In this document: positions 17,378 through 25,793 of the stretch, piece by piece
Layout: every line of letters begins with the position of its first letter
Numbering within the stretch: the first letter of the stretch is position 1
Source of the DNA: JAHIVN01 sp018816645
Lineage (GTDB): Bacteria > Patescibacteriota > Dojkabacteria > JAHIVN01
NCBI GenBank assembly: GCA_043816305.1
Contig: JBDRHZ010000012.1
Coordinates: 76,952 to 140,951, forward strand
DNA: 64,000 nucleotides
Direction: 5' to 3'
The notes under the pieces: generated by a model
What the model saw: the letters and a program-made list of their open reading frames with translations, nothing else
Database searches by the model: none
What the model was told of the DNA's origin: nothing
Program-made: the position numbers and the translations under genes

Positions 17378-18953
17378 ATATTATATCTACTGTAGAAAAT
17401 CAACAGACGAAAATAACAGACAAGTTCAGTCTATTCAAGCACAGGAAACCGAACTGCTTCAATTTGCCGAAAAAGAAGATCTTGAAGTTATTGAAATATT
17501 TCGAGAATCTAAAACCGCAAAACAACCCGGAAGAGAAATATTCAATAAAATGTTAATGCAGATGGAACAGGGAAAAGCTGAGGGAATACTTGCATGGCAT
17601 CCTGACAGACTTGCTAGAAACTCGGTAGATGGAGGAAAAGTCATCTTTATGATGGATCAGGGCCTAATTAAAGATCTAAAATTTCCCACATACTGGGTAG
17701 ATACCTCACCTCAAGGGAAATTCACACTTAGTCTTGCTTTTGGACAATCGAAATACTATATCGACAACTTGAGTCAGAACGTTAAACGAGGGCAAAGGGA
17801 AAAGCTTAGACGTGGAGAATGGCCTACTATGGCTATTCTCGGGTACAAAAATGATTTAGTGAAAAAGAAAATCTTACCAGATCCAAGAACTTTCCCTCTT
17901 ATTAAAAGACTTTTTGATGAATATGCAAAAGGAAGATATTCCCTACGAGAAATGTCAGAAGAAGCTTACAAGTGGGGACTAACAAGTAAATTTGGGACAA
18001 AACTCACAAAAAGCGTAGTTCAGAGGATACTCGTAAATCCTTTCTATATGGGAATTATGATCTATGGTGGTAAAAAGTATAAAGGTATACATAAAAAAGC
18101 TATTAATACAGGTACTTTTCTTCAAGTTCAAAAGGTATTAAAAAATCGTGGTAAACCTACTGATTATAAGAAAGAGAAAAAGAACTTCCCATTCACCGGA
18201 CTTATTAAATGTGCTGAATGTGGCTGTTCTATCACAGCTGAAGAGCAGAAAGGACATACTTATTATCGTTGTACCAAGAAAAAAGGGAAATGCAATCAAA
18301 AATATGTACGATCTGAAGAAGTCGAAAGTAAGGTTAGCGAAATACTAAAGAATATTGCCGTAGATGATGAAGTCTTTAAGCTAATGATTATGGCATTAAA
18401 ACAAGGACAAGATAATGACTATGAAGTACACAAAAGCAGTATAGACTTCTGGCAAAAAGAATATAACAGGATTGATGAGAAGAAAAAACGATTACTCAAT
18501 TTGGTAACTGATGGGAAAATTTCAGAAGAGGATTTTGAGGAAAAGAAAAATGAGCTTGAATGTGAGCAGTCAAATGTACAGGATAATATTGATGAAATAG
18601 AAAAGGTTGGAAATCAGTGGATCGAACAGCAGAAGAACCTCGCAATCAATTGCTACAACGCCTTTCTTGTGTTTTCAAAAGGAGACGATACAGATAAGAA
18701 GCTAATACTCCACTCAGTCGGCTCGAACTTTTTACTAAGTGGCAAAAACATAAGCTGGGACTGGATAGAACCCTTCGACATAATGGCTGGAAATACCAGC
18801 AGTACCAACTGGCGGAGAGACAGGGATTCGAACCCTGGATACTCTTTCGAGTATACTGACTCTCCAAGTCAGCGCATTCGACCACTCTGCCATCTCTCCA
18901 ATAAAAAAATTCTAAAGATCCTTCCCCCTCCTTCGCAGGCTCTGGAGGACTAA
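17370..18953 (+). CDS. Large serine recombinase (integrase of the element)
   Basis: The protein has 527 residues from the ATG at 17370; a TTG at 17361 would add three codons. The resolvase domain starts YIYCRKSTDENNRQ with nucleophile Ser11 and continues through ILAWHPDRLARN. A recombinase domain (~150-270), a zinc-ribbon (CAECGCS, then CTKKKGKC) and a coiled-coil region (~365-425) follow, as in phage-type large serine integrases. The last ~45 residues (from WRRDRDSNPG) are the antisense translation of tRNA-Ser plus host DNA. The stop codon thus lies outside the element, and the free element must encode a different C-terminus. Confidence 0.9.
   Translation: MLKYYIYCRKSTDENNRQVQSIQAQETELLQFAEKEDLEVIEIFRESKTAKQPGREIFNKMLMQMEQGKAEGILAWHPDRLARNSVDGGKVIFMMDQGLIKDLKFPTYWVDTSPQGKFTLSLAFGQSKYYIDNLSQNVKRGQREKLRRGEWPTMAILGYKNDLVKKKILPDPRTFPLIKRLFDEYAKGRYSLREMSEEAYKWGLTSKFGTKLTKSVVQRILVNPFYMGIMIYGGKKYKGIHKKAINTGTFLQVQKVLKNRGKPTDYKKEKKNFPFTGLIKCAECGCSITAEEQKGHTYYRCTKKKGKCNQKYVRSEEVESKVSEILKNIAVDDEVFKLMIMALKQGQDNDYEVHKSSIDFWQKEYNRIDEKKKRLLNLVTDGKISEEDFEEKKNELECEQSNVQDNIDEIEKVGNQWIEQQKNLAINCYNAFLVFSKGDDTDKKLILHSVGSNFLLSGKNISWDWIEPFDIMAGNTSSTNWRRDRDSNPGYSFEYTDSPSQRIRPLCHLSNKKILKILPPPSQALED
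18800..18840. other. Probable element/chromosome junction (att site) at the tRNA-Ser 3' end
   Basis: Element genes (recombinase, repressor, transfer operon) end at the tRNA 3' end, and ordinary chromosomal genes begin on its other side. The exact crossover and the second copy cannot be seen because the left end of the element is outside the window. Location is inferred from gene content. Confidence 0.55.
18810..18899 (-). tRNA. tRNA-Ser (anticodon GGA)
   Basis: This 90-nt type II tRNA includes an encoded CCA. The acceptor stem is GGAGAGA paired with TCTCTCC, the discriminator is G, and the D-arm region is GGCAGAGTGGTCGAATGCG. The anticodon stem CTGAC/GTCAG carries the loop TTGGAGA (GGA at 34-36). 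A serine-type variable arm (TACTC/GAGTA) and a T stem CAGGG-TTCGAAT-CCCTG follow. It lies antisense within the end of the recombinase frame. Its 3' end faces the mobile element, the usual geometry of a tRNA attachment site. Confidence 0.95.
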
Positions 18954-18964
18954 TTCTACGCCAA

Positions 18965-19043
18965 TGGCGGATTATTGAGCAAGTCAGGGCCGTTCGCCTG
19001 CCTGTCGAAGCTTCAGCGAAGACAGGACCACTCCATCTCTCCA
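18965..19043 (-). repeat. Decayed tRNA-Ser-like remnant containing a dispersed hairpin repeat
   Basis: Three blocks match the intact tRNA in the same order: TGGCGGA at 18965, CAGGG...TTCG near 18985, and GACCACTC-CATCTCTCCA at 19026-19043 (the intact copy has three extra bases). Between the second and third blocks lies a hairpin repeat (18996-19026, CCTGTC...GACAGG). No tRNA fold is possible. The rest of the gene-free stretch 18954-19274 shows only AT-rich DNA that would carry the tRNA and phosphatase promoters. Confidence 0.45.
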
Positions 19044-19274
19044 AGTCTTAACGATTATAACATCTTAGAATGATACCTCAAAGTATAGAACTTTCAATGT
19101 CTGTAAAATGATAAAACTAGATGACTTCAATCTTTATCTGCTTCTCGTATCAATCTTTTGGTCATTTGTTCAAAAATATTACTTGCAATATTCCGAGTTG
19201 ATATATATTATTTACATAGAGAACTATATAGGGGGTATATGGGGCGGTAAATATTTTTTTATATATTTACTGTC

Positions 19275-19895
19275 ATGTTGCAGATATATCTTACAAGACA
19301 TGGTCAAGACGAGGACAACGCAAAAGGTTTGTTAAATGGGCAAAGAGATACAGATCTTACTGAAACTGGGATAAGTCAGGCAAGAGAGCTTGCTCTCAAA
19401 ATTCGAGAAAATAATATTCAGATTGACTATATATATTCGTCACCTCTAAGAAGGGCTTTTCATACAGCCCAGATAGCAGATTCACTTCTTGGCGGCACTA
19501 AAGGGGTTTTCGCTTCAGACGATCTGAAAGAACGTGATTTTGGCATTATGACAGGAAGGTCGAAGGGGGAAATTGAAACATTCTGTTCACCAAACCTGCT
19601 TTCTACTGAAACGGTTTTATACTTTCTTAAACCTGAAGGGGGAGAGACTTATCCAGAACTGATTAAGAGGACTCAACGTATTCTTAGATTTATAAAATTC
19701 CTTCATTTCAATGAGAATGTATTAGTTGTTAGTCATGGAGATACAGCTAAAATGTTATATGCTTCATATTATAACCTTGATTGGAAAAAAACTCTGCAAA
19801 TGTTCCATGTTGGAAATGCAGACCTTATCATGCTATCAGAAGAATCTCCTGTTGAAGAAACGCATATGCTTAAAATGAAACAGTATAATAACTAA
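19275..19895 (+). CDS. Histidine phosphatase (phosphoglycerate-mutase-like) family protein
   Basis: The protein has 206 residues with the N-terminal catalytic motif LTRHGQDEDN (phospho-accepting His9). RDTDLTETGISQA, IYSSPLRRAFHTA and a second His in VVSHGDTAKML complete the histidine phosphatase set. Substrates in this family range from phosphoglycerate to cofactor and sugar phosphates and cannot be told from sequence. It is the first chromosomal gene after the tRNA and is transcribed alone. Confidence 0.88.
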   Translation: MLQIYLTRHGQDEDNAKGLLNGQRDTDLTETGISQARELALKIRENNIQIDYIYSSPLRRAFHTAQIADSLLGGTKGVFASDDLKERDFGIMTGRSKGEIETFCSPNLLSTETVLYFLKPEGGETYPELIKRTQRILRFIKFLHFNENVLVVSHGDTAKMLYASYYNLDWKKTLQMFHVGNADLIMLSEESPVEETHMLKMKQYNN

Positions 19896-20050
19896 TAACT
19901 TTCAACCGTAACCCATAGACTATAATCCGTTATTAGTAATCATCAGGCATCTTAATCACTTTAATCAGATCTATCTTTTCAATCTACAATCTGACGATCA
20001 ATTGCCGGATGCAAATTAACAATGAGATTTCGATTACCAAGGATCGATTC

Positions 20051-20866
20051 TTATCCGCCTCCACTGGTATATGACCTAAGTCCGCTCTTCCATATCACTC
20101 TGCCGATGAATAGCCAAGCCACGGCAATAAGTGTAAATATAAGCAGTGTATTCTGCGGTATTCTTCCAAGTAATAGCCCGACAGGAACTGCTCCAAACAA
20201 GACAAAGGGAACGGCATATACAAAAAGAATTTTCCAAGCTCCATGAAATGCTGACATGGGTATTTTTGCAATCTCTGACAGAGATATAAATACCCAATAT
20301 CCGTGGCTGATGTTTCCAGCCCAGAAGCTTATCGAAAAAACGGAAAGTAGTATGGAATAGTAAATAACTGACAGCAAGACGATGACATACAGCATTTCCG
20401 GAACTATTGAAGCATCTAAGATAAAATCTGTGTTTGACAGGCCATAGTACATGAAGATTATGCCAATAACACATCTTGCCAGGTAAAACACATGAAAATT
20501 CTCAAGTGATATAAGAAATAGCGGACTGATTGGTTTTGCGAGATACTGGTCAAGCTCTCCGTTTGGCACTTTGCTTGCTATGTTTCGTACGTTATCAAGA
20601 AGGACACTTTTGAGAAGTGAGATCGTAAATGTAAATGCTCCAAAGATAGCTATTACTTCAAATCTTCCCCAGCCTGCTATACTGTCAAACTTTGAGAAAA
20701 TTATCTCGATAAATACCCAGTAAGATAGTATCTCGATAATGCTTCCGGATATCTGAGAAAGAAAATCGAGCCTGTAAGTCATTTCTGTACTTATTGAAGC
20801 CTTCATCAGTACGAAGTAGACTCTTAGGTGCTTAACGATTTTCCTGCTAATTTCCGAAACTTTCAT
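20051..20866 (-). CDS. ABC-2 type permease (PF06182-like), second of a pair
   Basis: The protein has 271 residues with about six membrane helices. The region YRLDFLSQISGSIIEILSYWVF and the motif KVPNGELDQYLAKPISPLFL are typical of the DUF990/ABC-2 membrane_6 permeases. It overlaps the preceding permease gene by 20 nt, so the two likely form a heterodimeric channel. No ATP-binding subunit lies next to them. Confidence 0.8.
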   Translation of the reverse strand: MKVSEISRKIVKHLRVYFVLMKASISTEMTYRLDFLSQISGSIIEILSYWVFIEIIFSKFDSIAGWGRFEVIAIFGAFTFTISLLKSVLLDNVRNIASKVPNGELDQYLAKPISPLFLISLENFHVFYLARCVIGIIFMYYGLSNTDFILDASIVPEMLYVIVLLSVIYYSILLSVFSISFWAGNISHGYWVFISLSEIAKIPMSAFHGAWKILFVYAVPFVLFGAVPVGLLLGRIPQNTLLIFTLIAVAWLFIGRVIWKSGLRSYTSGGG

Positions 20867-21641
20867 ATTTCTGTAAACCCTTTTTATATAAGATTCTACT
20901 CAAAATAATTAGTAATATCAGCCAAAGTACTTGTAGAAAATAGCCCAGGTATATTTGACTGTTTGAGATCAGGCTTTGAAATATCTCGATAGGAAAAGAG
21001 AATGTGTATCTGAAAGGAAGCAAGTATGCGGCTTTTTGGATCCCTAAAGGCATAAGCAATAAAGGGGCAATTGCTCCTCCAAAAATATAACTTGTCGTAT
21101 TGTAAACTGTGTAAACTCCATCTACTTTTTGAAACCAATGAGTGAGATTTCCAATGATGAATTGAAGCAAGGCGAATATCAAAGTACTTAGAATGATCGA
21201 AGGTAACGAGATGATCAAATGGATAAGCGAGAACTCGATGCTTAAGTTGCCTGAAAAAACTAAAAAGAATAAGATCAGAATTGGTATACCCGAAATAAGT
21301 CCAAAGGTTTTCCAGCCTTGTTCAAGAAGTATATCTTTAGCGTAGGGGAAGATCGGTTTCAGCAATGTGTTTGAAAGCTCTCCGCGTCTGATTGAATTTG
21401 AGATCAAGTGCCAAAAAGTGCCTCCTATGATGTACCAGGTGATGAAAAGGTAAAAATAGTATGTTATGACTTGAGATATAGTCATCGAGCCGATAGAGTC
21501 ATGGCCTTTTGAAACGATCAGCCATGTAAAGGCCATGACAAAGCTTTCTGAGGCTCCTACCAATATCCAGATAAATGTTTTACCAGCATCAGAAAACATG
21601 TCCTGGACTGAGATTTTGTAAAGATGAATGTACTTATGCAT
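20847..21641 (-). CDS. ABC-2 type permease (PF06182-like), first of a pair
   Basis: The protein has 264 residues with about six membrane helices (FVMAFTWLIVS, ITYYFYLFITWYIIG, FLVFSGNLSIEF and others). It has the same family features as its partner, including SIRRGELSNTLLKPIFPYAKD, the counterpart of the partner's PNGELDQYLAKPISP. Efflux or lipid export is typical of the family. The ATPase that normally precedes such permeases is absent: 242 bp of non-coding DNA and a divergent helicase gene lie upstream. Confidence 0.8.
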   Translation of the reverse strand: MHKYIHLYKISVQDMFSDAGKTFIWILVGASESFVMAFTWLIVSKGHDSIGSMTISQVITYYFYLFITWYIIGGTFWHLISNSIRRGELSNTLLKPIFPYAKDILLEQGWKTFGLISGIPILILFFLVFSGNLSIEFSLIHLIISLPSIILSTLIFALLQFIIGNLTHWFQKVDGVYTVYNTTSYIFGGAIAPLLLMPLGIQKAAYLLPFRYTFSFPIEIFQSLISNSQIYLGYFLQVLWLILLIILSRILYKKGLQKYESFGN

Positions 21642-21786
21642 GCCCTTTGTGAATAATGATTCCCGTATTATACAAGTGTTTTCAGGTTACATGCAATGTG
21701 AAGAAATAATGATCCGTTAACAATGACCCCGCCATAGGCGGGCAGGCAATAACTAATTTATAGTCATTTATAATTACCAGTGACCT

Positions 21787-21818
21787 ACATCTAACATCTA
21801 ACACTTAACATTTAACAT
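21787..21818. repeat. 7-bp degenerate tandem repeat
   Basis: About 4.5 units: ACATCTA, ACATCTA, ACACTTA, ACATTTA, ACAT. It lies between the permease and helicase genes. A GC-rich hairpin (CCCGCCATAGGCGGG, near 21728) precedes it. Confidence 0.7.
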
Positions 21819-21883
21819 ATTGCTTTGTTACTTCCTCTGTCCTTGTAATTAAAAAAATAAGAAGATAACATCAAGGTAATGCT

Positions 21884-23044
21884 ATGAGTATAAAACTATC
21901 GCGAGATCAAAAGCTGGCACTCGAAAGTCTGCTTGACTGGTACAAAGATAAGAATAAGAACCAGTTTATCACATTGGGCGGCTATGCCGGGACTGGTAAG
22001 ACTACGCTTATCTCTGCATTTAGAAAAAAGCTGTATCAAGCAAAGAAAAAGGCAAAGGTGGCCTTTGTCACTTATACAGGTAAAGCTTCAAGGGTACTCG
22101 ACACAAAGTTAAAAGAGGTAGGAGGTGTTTTCAAAGGAGACTTTGTAGGGACTATTCATTCACTGATTTATTCTCCTGTAACAAACGATAACGAGGAGAT
22201 CGTAGGCTGGGAGCTGAAGGAGGATGTGAAGTGTGATCTGATAATAATTGATGAGGCTTCCATGGTCAACAGCGAAATCTGGTCTGACCTGATTTCATAC
22301 AAAATCCCGATCATAGCAGTTGGTGATCATGGCCAGCTGCCTCCTATCGAAGGACGATTTAACCTGCTTGAGCGACCTGACATTCTCTTGGAACAAATTC
22401 ATCGGCAAGCCGAGGGAAACCCCATCATACAGATATCTATATGTGCCAGGCGTGATGGAAGAATTCCGTTTGGCCGTTTTGGCGACAGTGTCAAAAAAAT
22501 AGGAAGAGATGATGATGAGGTGGGTGAACTACTGGAAGGAGTAGGCGAGGATACGATGGTTCTCTGCGGATACAACAATACTCGCGTAAAACTCAATCAG
22601 CACATTCGAGCAAATATGGGCTTTGAAACAGATATGCCAGAGTCTGGTGATCGGGTGATCTGTCTTCGGAACAATCATGTTACGAGAATTTATAACGGCA
22701 TGCTGGGAAACCTGGATACATTTCAAAAGGGTGATGATGAGGAGTGGTATCTGGCGGAAATAAATTTCGATGATGGAGGTGATTTTAAGGGTTTGATATA
22801 CCTGAAGCAGTTCAATAGTCCAGTTCCCTTCAACTTTACAAGTCAAAGACGCAAGGTGATGAAAGGCGATCTTTTTGATTTCGGCTATGCATTGACGGTT
22901 CACAAGGCGCAAGGCGGCCAGGCAAGAAGGGTGATATTGTTCGAAGAACGGTTTCGTCAGATGGATGACGAGATGTGGAGACGGTGGCTGTATACGGGAG
23001 TAACTAGGGCAGAGGAGGAACTATATCTAGTCGGTAATTCGTAG
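21884..23044 (+). CDS. RecD/Dda-like SF1 DNA helicase
   Basis: The protein has 386 residues. Motif I is GYAGTGKTTLIS, Ia TYTGKASRVLD, II LIIIDEASMVN, III AVGDHGQLPPI. The C-terminal UvrD_C_2 motifs are ALTVHKAQGGQ and WLYTGVTRAEEELYLV. This is the compact SF1B layout of T4 Dda and RecD2-like helicases, likely 5'-3', acting in repair or replication. The frame runs directly, without shift, into the remnant of a BadF-type kinase after the stop at 23042. Confidence 0.9.
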   Translation: MSIKLSRDQKLALESLLDWYKDKNKNQFITLGGYAGTGKTTLISAFRKKLYQAKKKAKVAFVTYTGKASRVLDTKLKEVGGVFKGDFVGTIHSLIYSPVTNDNEEIVGWELKEDVKCDLIIIDEASMVNSEIWSDLISYKIPIIAVGDHGQLPPIEGRFNLLERPDILLEQIHRQAEGNPIIQISICARRDGRIPFGRFGDSVKKIGRDDDEVGELLEGVGEDTMVLCGYNNTRVKLNQHIRANMGFETDMPESGDRVICLRNNHVTRIYNGMLGNLDTFQKGDDEEWYLAEINFDDGGDFKGLIYLKQFNSPVPFNFTSQRRKVMKGDLFDFGYALTVHKAQGGQARRVILFEERFRQMDDEMWRRWLYTGVTRAEEELYLVGNS

Positions 23045-23857
23045 GCATTCGATTTTACTTGCAGTCCTTTTTACAGAAGTAACGTAGAAAATGCGGAAAA
23101 AGTTTTTACGGAAGGCTTTAACCGGATTAGGAAAGAATACGATTTGCGAAAAGTAAAGTATTGCTATGCAGGTATAAGCGGCTGCCAAGGAGATCCCCGC
23201 TATAATTCCCAACTTGAAAATCTGCTGAAAAAATGGGTATCAAATTGTAAGACAGAGGGAGACTTGTATTCAAGCTTTCGATCCTTATCTGAGAATGAAA
23301 CAGGAATGCTGGCTATATCAGGATCCGGCACTGCAGTTGTATCATTCCTTGAAGACAGAACCGAAATATTTAGCGGTATAGGAGTAGGTGGAAAGGATTA
23401 TGCTTATGGTGTTGAGTATTTGCTGATGAAGGGTACAATTAAGCCTGACTCAAAAGTTGGCAGGACAATTCTCAAGGATATCAAGCTTGAAGAGATAGAG
23501 TCAAAATTTCATGGTCGAGTTGGCCTTAATAATGAAATCCTAAATTCAATTACTCAGATACTAGCGGAAGCTTCAAAGAAAGATCAGGGTCTCACAAAGG
23601 AACTAGAAACCTTGAGCGATCTTTTTATAGCAAGGTGGCTCTATAAGATTACTGGTCATATCTACAAGTTCAACTTCAATGAGAAGAAATCGTTTGACCT
23701 TGTGCTGTCTGGGAGCATGTGGAAATGGGACCAATTGAGAAACGAGGTAATTCAGAACCTAGGAAAATCAGCCCCGAATGCAAATGTTATCTATGATCCT
23801 CTGGTGAAACCAGTTGAGGGGTGTGTGAAGATAGCGGTGAAAGAAAACAGCAAATAG
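23045..23857 (+). pseudogene. N-terminally truncated BadF/BadG-type (N-acetylglucosamine-kinase-like) ATPase
   Basis: The frame stays open for 270 codons straight after the helicase stop, but the first start-like codon is a TTG at 23144. Recognisable kinase parts are YCYAGISGCQG and LAISGSGTAVV. The body continues to a normal-looking C-terminus. Even the residues between 23045 and 23144 (SPFYRSNVENAEKVF) look like family sequence. The N-terminal DGGGTKT phosphate-binding loop is missing, as if a deletion fused the gene to the helicase end. Expression from TTG would give a 237-residue protein unlikely to bind ATP. Confidence 0.65.
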
Positions 23858-23998
23858 TGAAATAGTAAAGTAGTGAATAGTGCATTCATTGTAAATTTAT
23901 CAAGCCCATCCGCTCACCAGCCCCTTAGCTTATCATCCTATCAGCCACTCCCGATTTAAAGCTATTGACCAAGCTCCTGAAAATAGTAAAATGGATCT

Positions 23999-24322
23999 AT
24001 GGGAGGTAAAATATTTTTTCACAAACTCAAGAAAATTGTTTCGTTAAGATGGATTCTTTTGACTATTGTCTTGTTCGCTACAATAGGTTATCACTTCAAC
24101 ATCCCGTTACCGACTGTCGAAACTACTGATGTAGAATGTCCTCAGGTACTAGTCACTGGGGATAACGGTCAGGTATATTATGAAGAATCTATGTGTGGAG
24201 ACGCAAAGAAATTACTTGTTGTGAATACAGCGGTAAATATTGTTGTCTGGCTGCTGGTAGCGCTCATCTTAGACCACTTCATCTTCCGGCTTGTTCTTGG
24301 ACGAAATAATCATCTGATTTAG
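23999..24322 (+). CDS. Small two-helix membrane protein, unknown
   Basis: The protein has 107 residues with one helix near 18-35 (WILLTIVLFATIGYHF), an external loop of ~45 residues with two Cys (VECPQVLV and SMCGDAK) that could form a disulfide, and a second helix near 75-97. No family is recognised. A run of short degenerate repeats (23851-23881) lies upstream. Confidence 0.55.
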   Translation: MGGKIFFHKLKKIVSLRWILLTIVLFATIGYHFNIPLPTVETTDVECPQVLVTGDNGQVYYEESMCGDAKKLLVVNTAVNIVVWLLVALILDHFIFRLVLGRNNHLI

Positions 24323-24430
24323 GTTCGTCTATTTCATACTCTGTACCGCGGCTTTTAAACACGGAAAAAAAGACATTAAAATCAGGAGTTGATTTGATAG
24401 GAAAGCTTTAAGAGGTTTGAGAACAACCTT

Positions 24431-25387
24431 CTACAAGAAGTTTATTATCTGATTATACCAGTTTGTTGCCATTATTGAGTACCCCGTTGTATTTGGATGG
24501 AAGCTGTCTGACATAAGCGAGGGCTTTGCTTGTCCGGTCCCGCTGTCATAGAATGAGCTCCAATTGGTAGTAAAGTGTTTGTCATACCCAGAAAGGTTTG
24601 TCTGCAATTGTGAGTTGTAATAGGCGACACCTGCTGATCCAAGTACTCCTTCATAAGTGTTTGGAATGAAGGCTGAAATTATCAGTTTGGGTGTTGATTT
24701 GTCTGGATTCTGGTGAGACTTTACTGTGCTTATGATGCTCTGAACCTCAGATGTGGTTTGTGCTACGACTTGAAGAAACTTCTCAGGAGTTTGAGGCTCT
24801 GTCTCTTGCTTTAGATCATTTCCACCGATCAATAGAAGAACGAAATCAGGGTCATATGTATCAATCCAACTATTTACGCTTCCCAAAACTTGATCTGCAC
24901 GCCAGCCTCCCACTCCTTTATTTATGATATTGAAATCATATTGAGCGAATGCTGCTTTGAGTTTTGAATCTAACCTCGAGGGGTATGTATTACTGCTTCC
25001 GCCGTATGGTGTACCATACGTGATACTGTCACCTAGACATAAGATTGTTATAGTTTCGAGCTGAGGTTTAGGTTCTAGAGTCTGTGGCGATATTTGATCA
25101 GTTGCTTCCTCATCCCCTTGATCTTCTATATTGGGCTGAGATGTTGAGGACGTAGTGGTTTTTATTTTTACAGGTTCTTTATTCGGAGTGCCTAATTCCT
25201 CATTGGAATACAAAGATGGTTCTCCCGACGCCTCCGATATTTGGTCATAAGAAGTGCTTTCGTCTGTGAGATAATTTTCTTTGATTGACTCGGCAAATTG
25301 CAAAGTGTTGTAAATATTGAACGCTGCAAATACTGTGAGTACTAGGAAGATGATGCATAGAAATATGCTGTGGGCAGTAATTTTCAT
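24431..25387 (-). CDS. Membrane-anchored SGNH/GDSL hydrolase
   Basis: The protein has 318 residues. An N-terminal membrane anchor (~8-27), a Ser/Thr/Gln-rich linker (~30-110) and an SGNH catalytic domain follow. Block I is LCLGDSITYG (catalytic Ser), block II the Gly in NKGVGGW, block III LLIGGNDL (Asn), and block V SDSFHPNTTGY (Asp/His). The domain faces the outside, so an esterase or deacetylase acting on cell-surface sugars or lipids is likely. Confidence 0.88.
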   Translation of the reverse strand: MKITAHSIFLCIIFLVLTVFAAFNIYNTLQFAESIKENYLTDESTSYDQISEASGEPSLYSNEELGTPNKEPVKIKTTTSSTSQPNIEDQGDEEATDQISPQTLEPKPQLETITILCLGDSITYGTPYGGSSNTYPSRLDSKLKAAFAQYDFNIINKGVGGWRADQVLGSVNSWIDTYDPDFVLLLIGGNDLKQETEPQTPEKFLQVVAQTTSEVQSIISTVKSHQNPDKSTPKLIISAFIPNTYEGVLGSAGVAYYNSQLQTNLSGYDKHFTTNWSSFYDSGTGQAKPSLMSDSFHPNTTGYSIMATNWYNQIINFL

Positions 25388-25398
25388 AGTTATTTGCG

Positions 25399-25683
25399 TT
25401 ATAGCTTTGATTTTCTTTCTATGAGGATAGCCTTTCCTTCAATTAGGGCTTTTGTTATCTTTTCCATTGCCTTTACAAAATCTCTTTGATACTGGCTTTG
25501 CGAGATTCCCATCTGTTTAGAAGCTGTATGCTGGTCTAGATCGTTTACAAATCTGAGTCGAAGTGTTTCAAGCTCCTCATCAGTTACCTTAACTTCATCG
25601 AGCGCAGTCATGGGTATTCCTCTCGGCTTGAAATAGTAATCGTTGAATGTATGTTGAAGTCTTCTTCTGATTCTTCTTCTCAT
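25399..25683 (-). CDS. DUF134 family putative DNA-binding protein
   Basis: The protein has 94 residues. It matches DUF134 proteins (PF02001): YYFKPRGIPMTALDEVKVTDEELETLRL, then a sigma-like helix-turn-helix (HTASKQMGISQSQYQRDF) and the closing ALIEGKAILIE. It lies downstream of the zinc-ribbon gene on the same strand, a pairing common for these two families. It may be the regulator that acts on the twin operator at 26050-26101, but that is inference. Confidence 0.8.
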   Translation of the reverse strand: MRRRIRRRLQHTFNDYYFKPRGIPMTALDEVKVTDEELETLRLRFVNDLDQHTASKQMGISQSQYQRDFVKAMEKITKALIEGKAILIERKSKL

Positions 25684-25745
25684 TTTATATTGAAAGCTAA
25701 CAATTAATTATAGCAACAATTTATCACTGAGTCGATCAAATAGGG

Positions 25746-25772
25746 AAGCGATCCCGCAGAGCGGGATCGCTT
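25746..25772. repeat. Perfect GC-rich hairpin between two small genes
   Basis: Twelve-base perfect arms (AAGCGATCCCGC and its complement) surround AGA. No T-run follows. It shares TCCCGC-N3-GCGGGA with the hairpin at 63630-63644, so it is probably a dispersed repeat that may also shape the mRNA 3' end. Confidence 0.6.
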
Positions 25773-25793
25773 GAATTTGTAGCTCTTATAAAA

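Noticed and set aside
18996..19026. Second functional tRNA gene upstream of tRNA-Ser
   Set aside because: Although the surrounding 79 bp shares blocks with tRNA-Ser, the acceptor arms do not pair and the centre is a hairpin repeat, so it cannot fold as a tRNA.
18646..19044. 132-codon minus-strand frame across the tRNA
   Set aside because: Its sequence is the translation of the tRNA-Ser sense strand and the adjacent hairpin repeat (VFAEASTGRRT), a familiar annotation artefact.
19108..19335. 75-codon frame before the histidine phosphatase
   Set aside because: It overlaps the phosphatase start in another frame, is made of AT-rich codons and has no family features.
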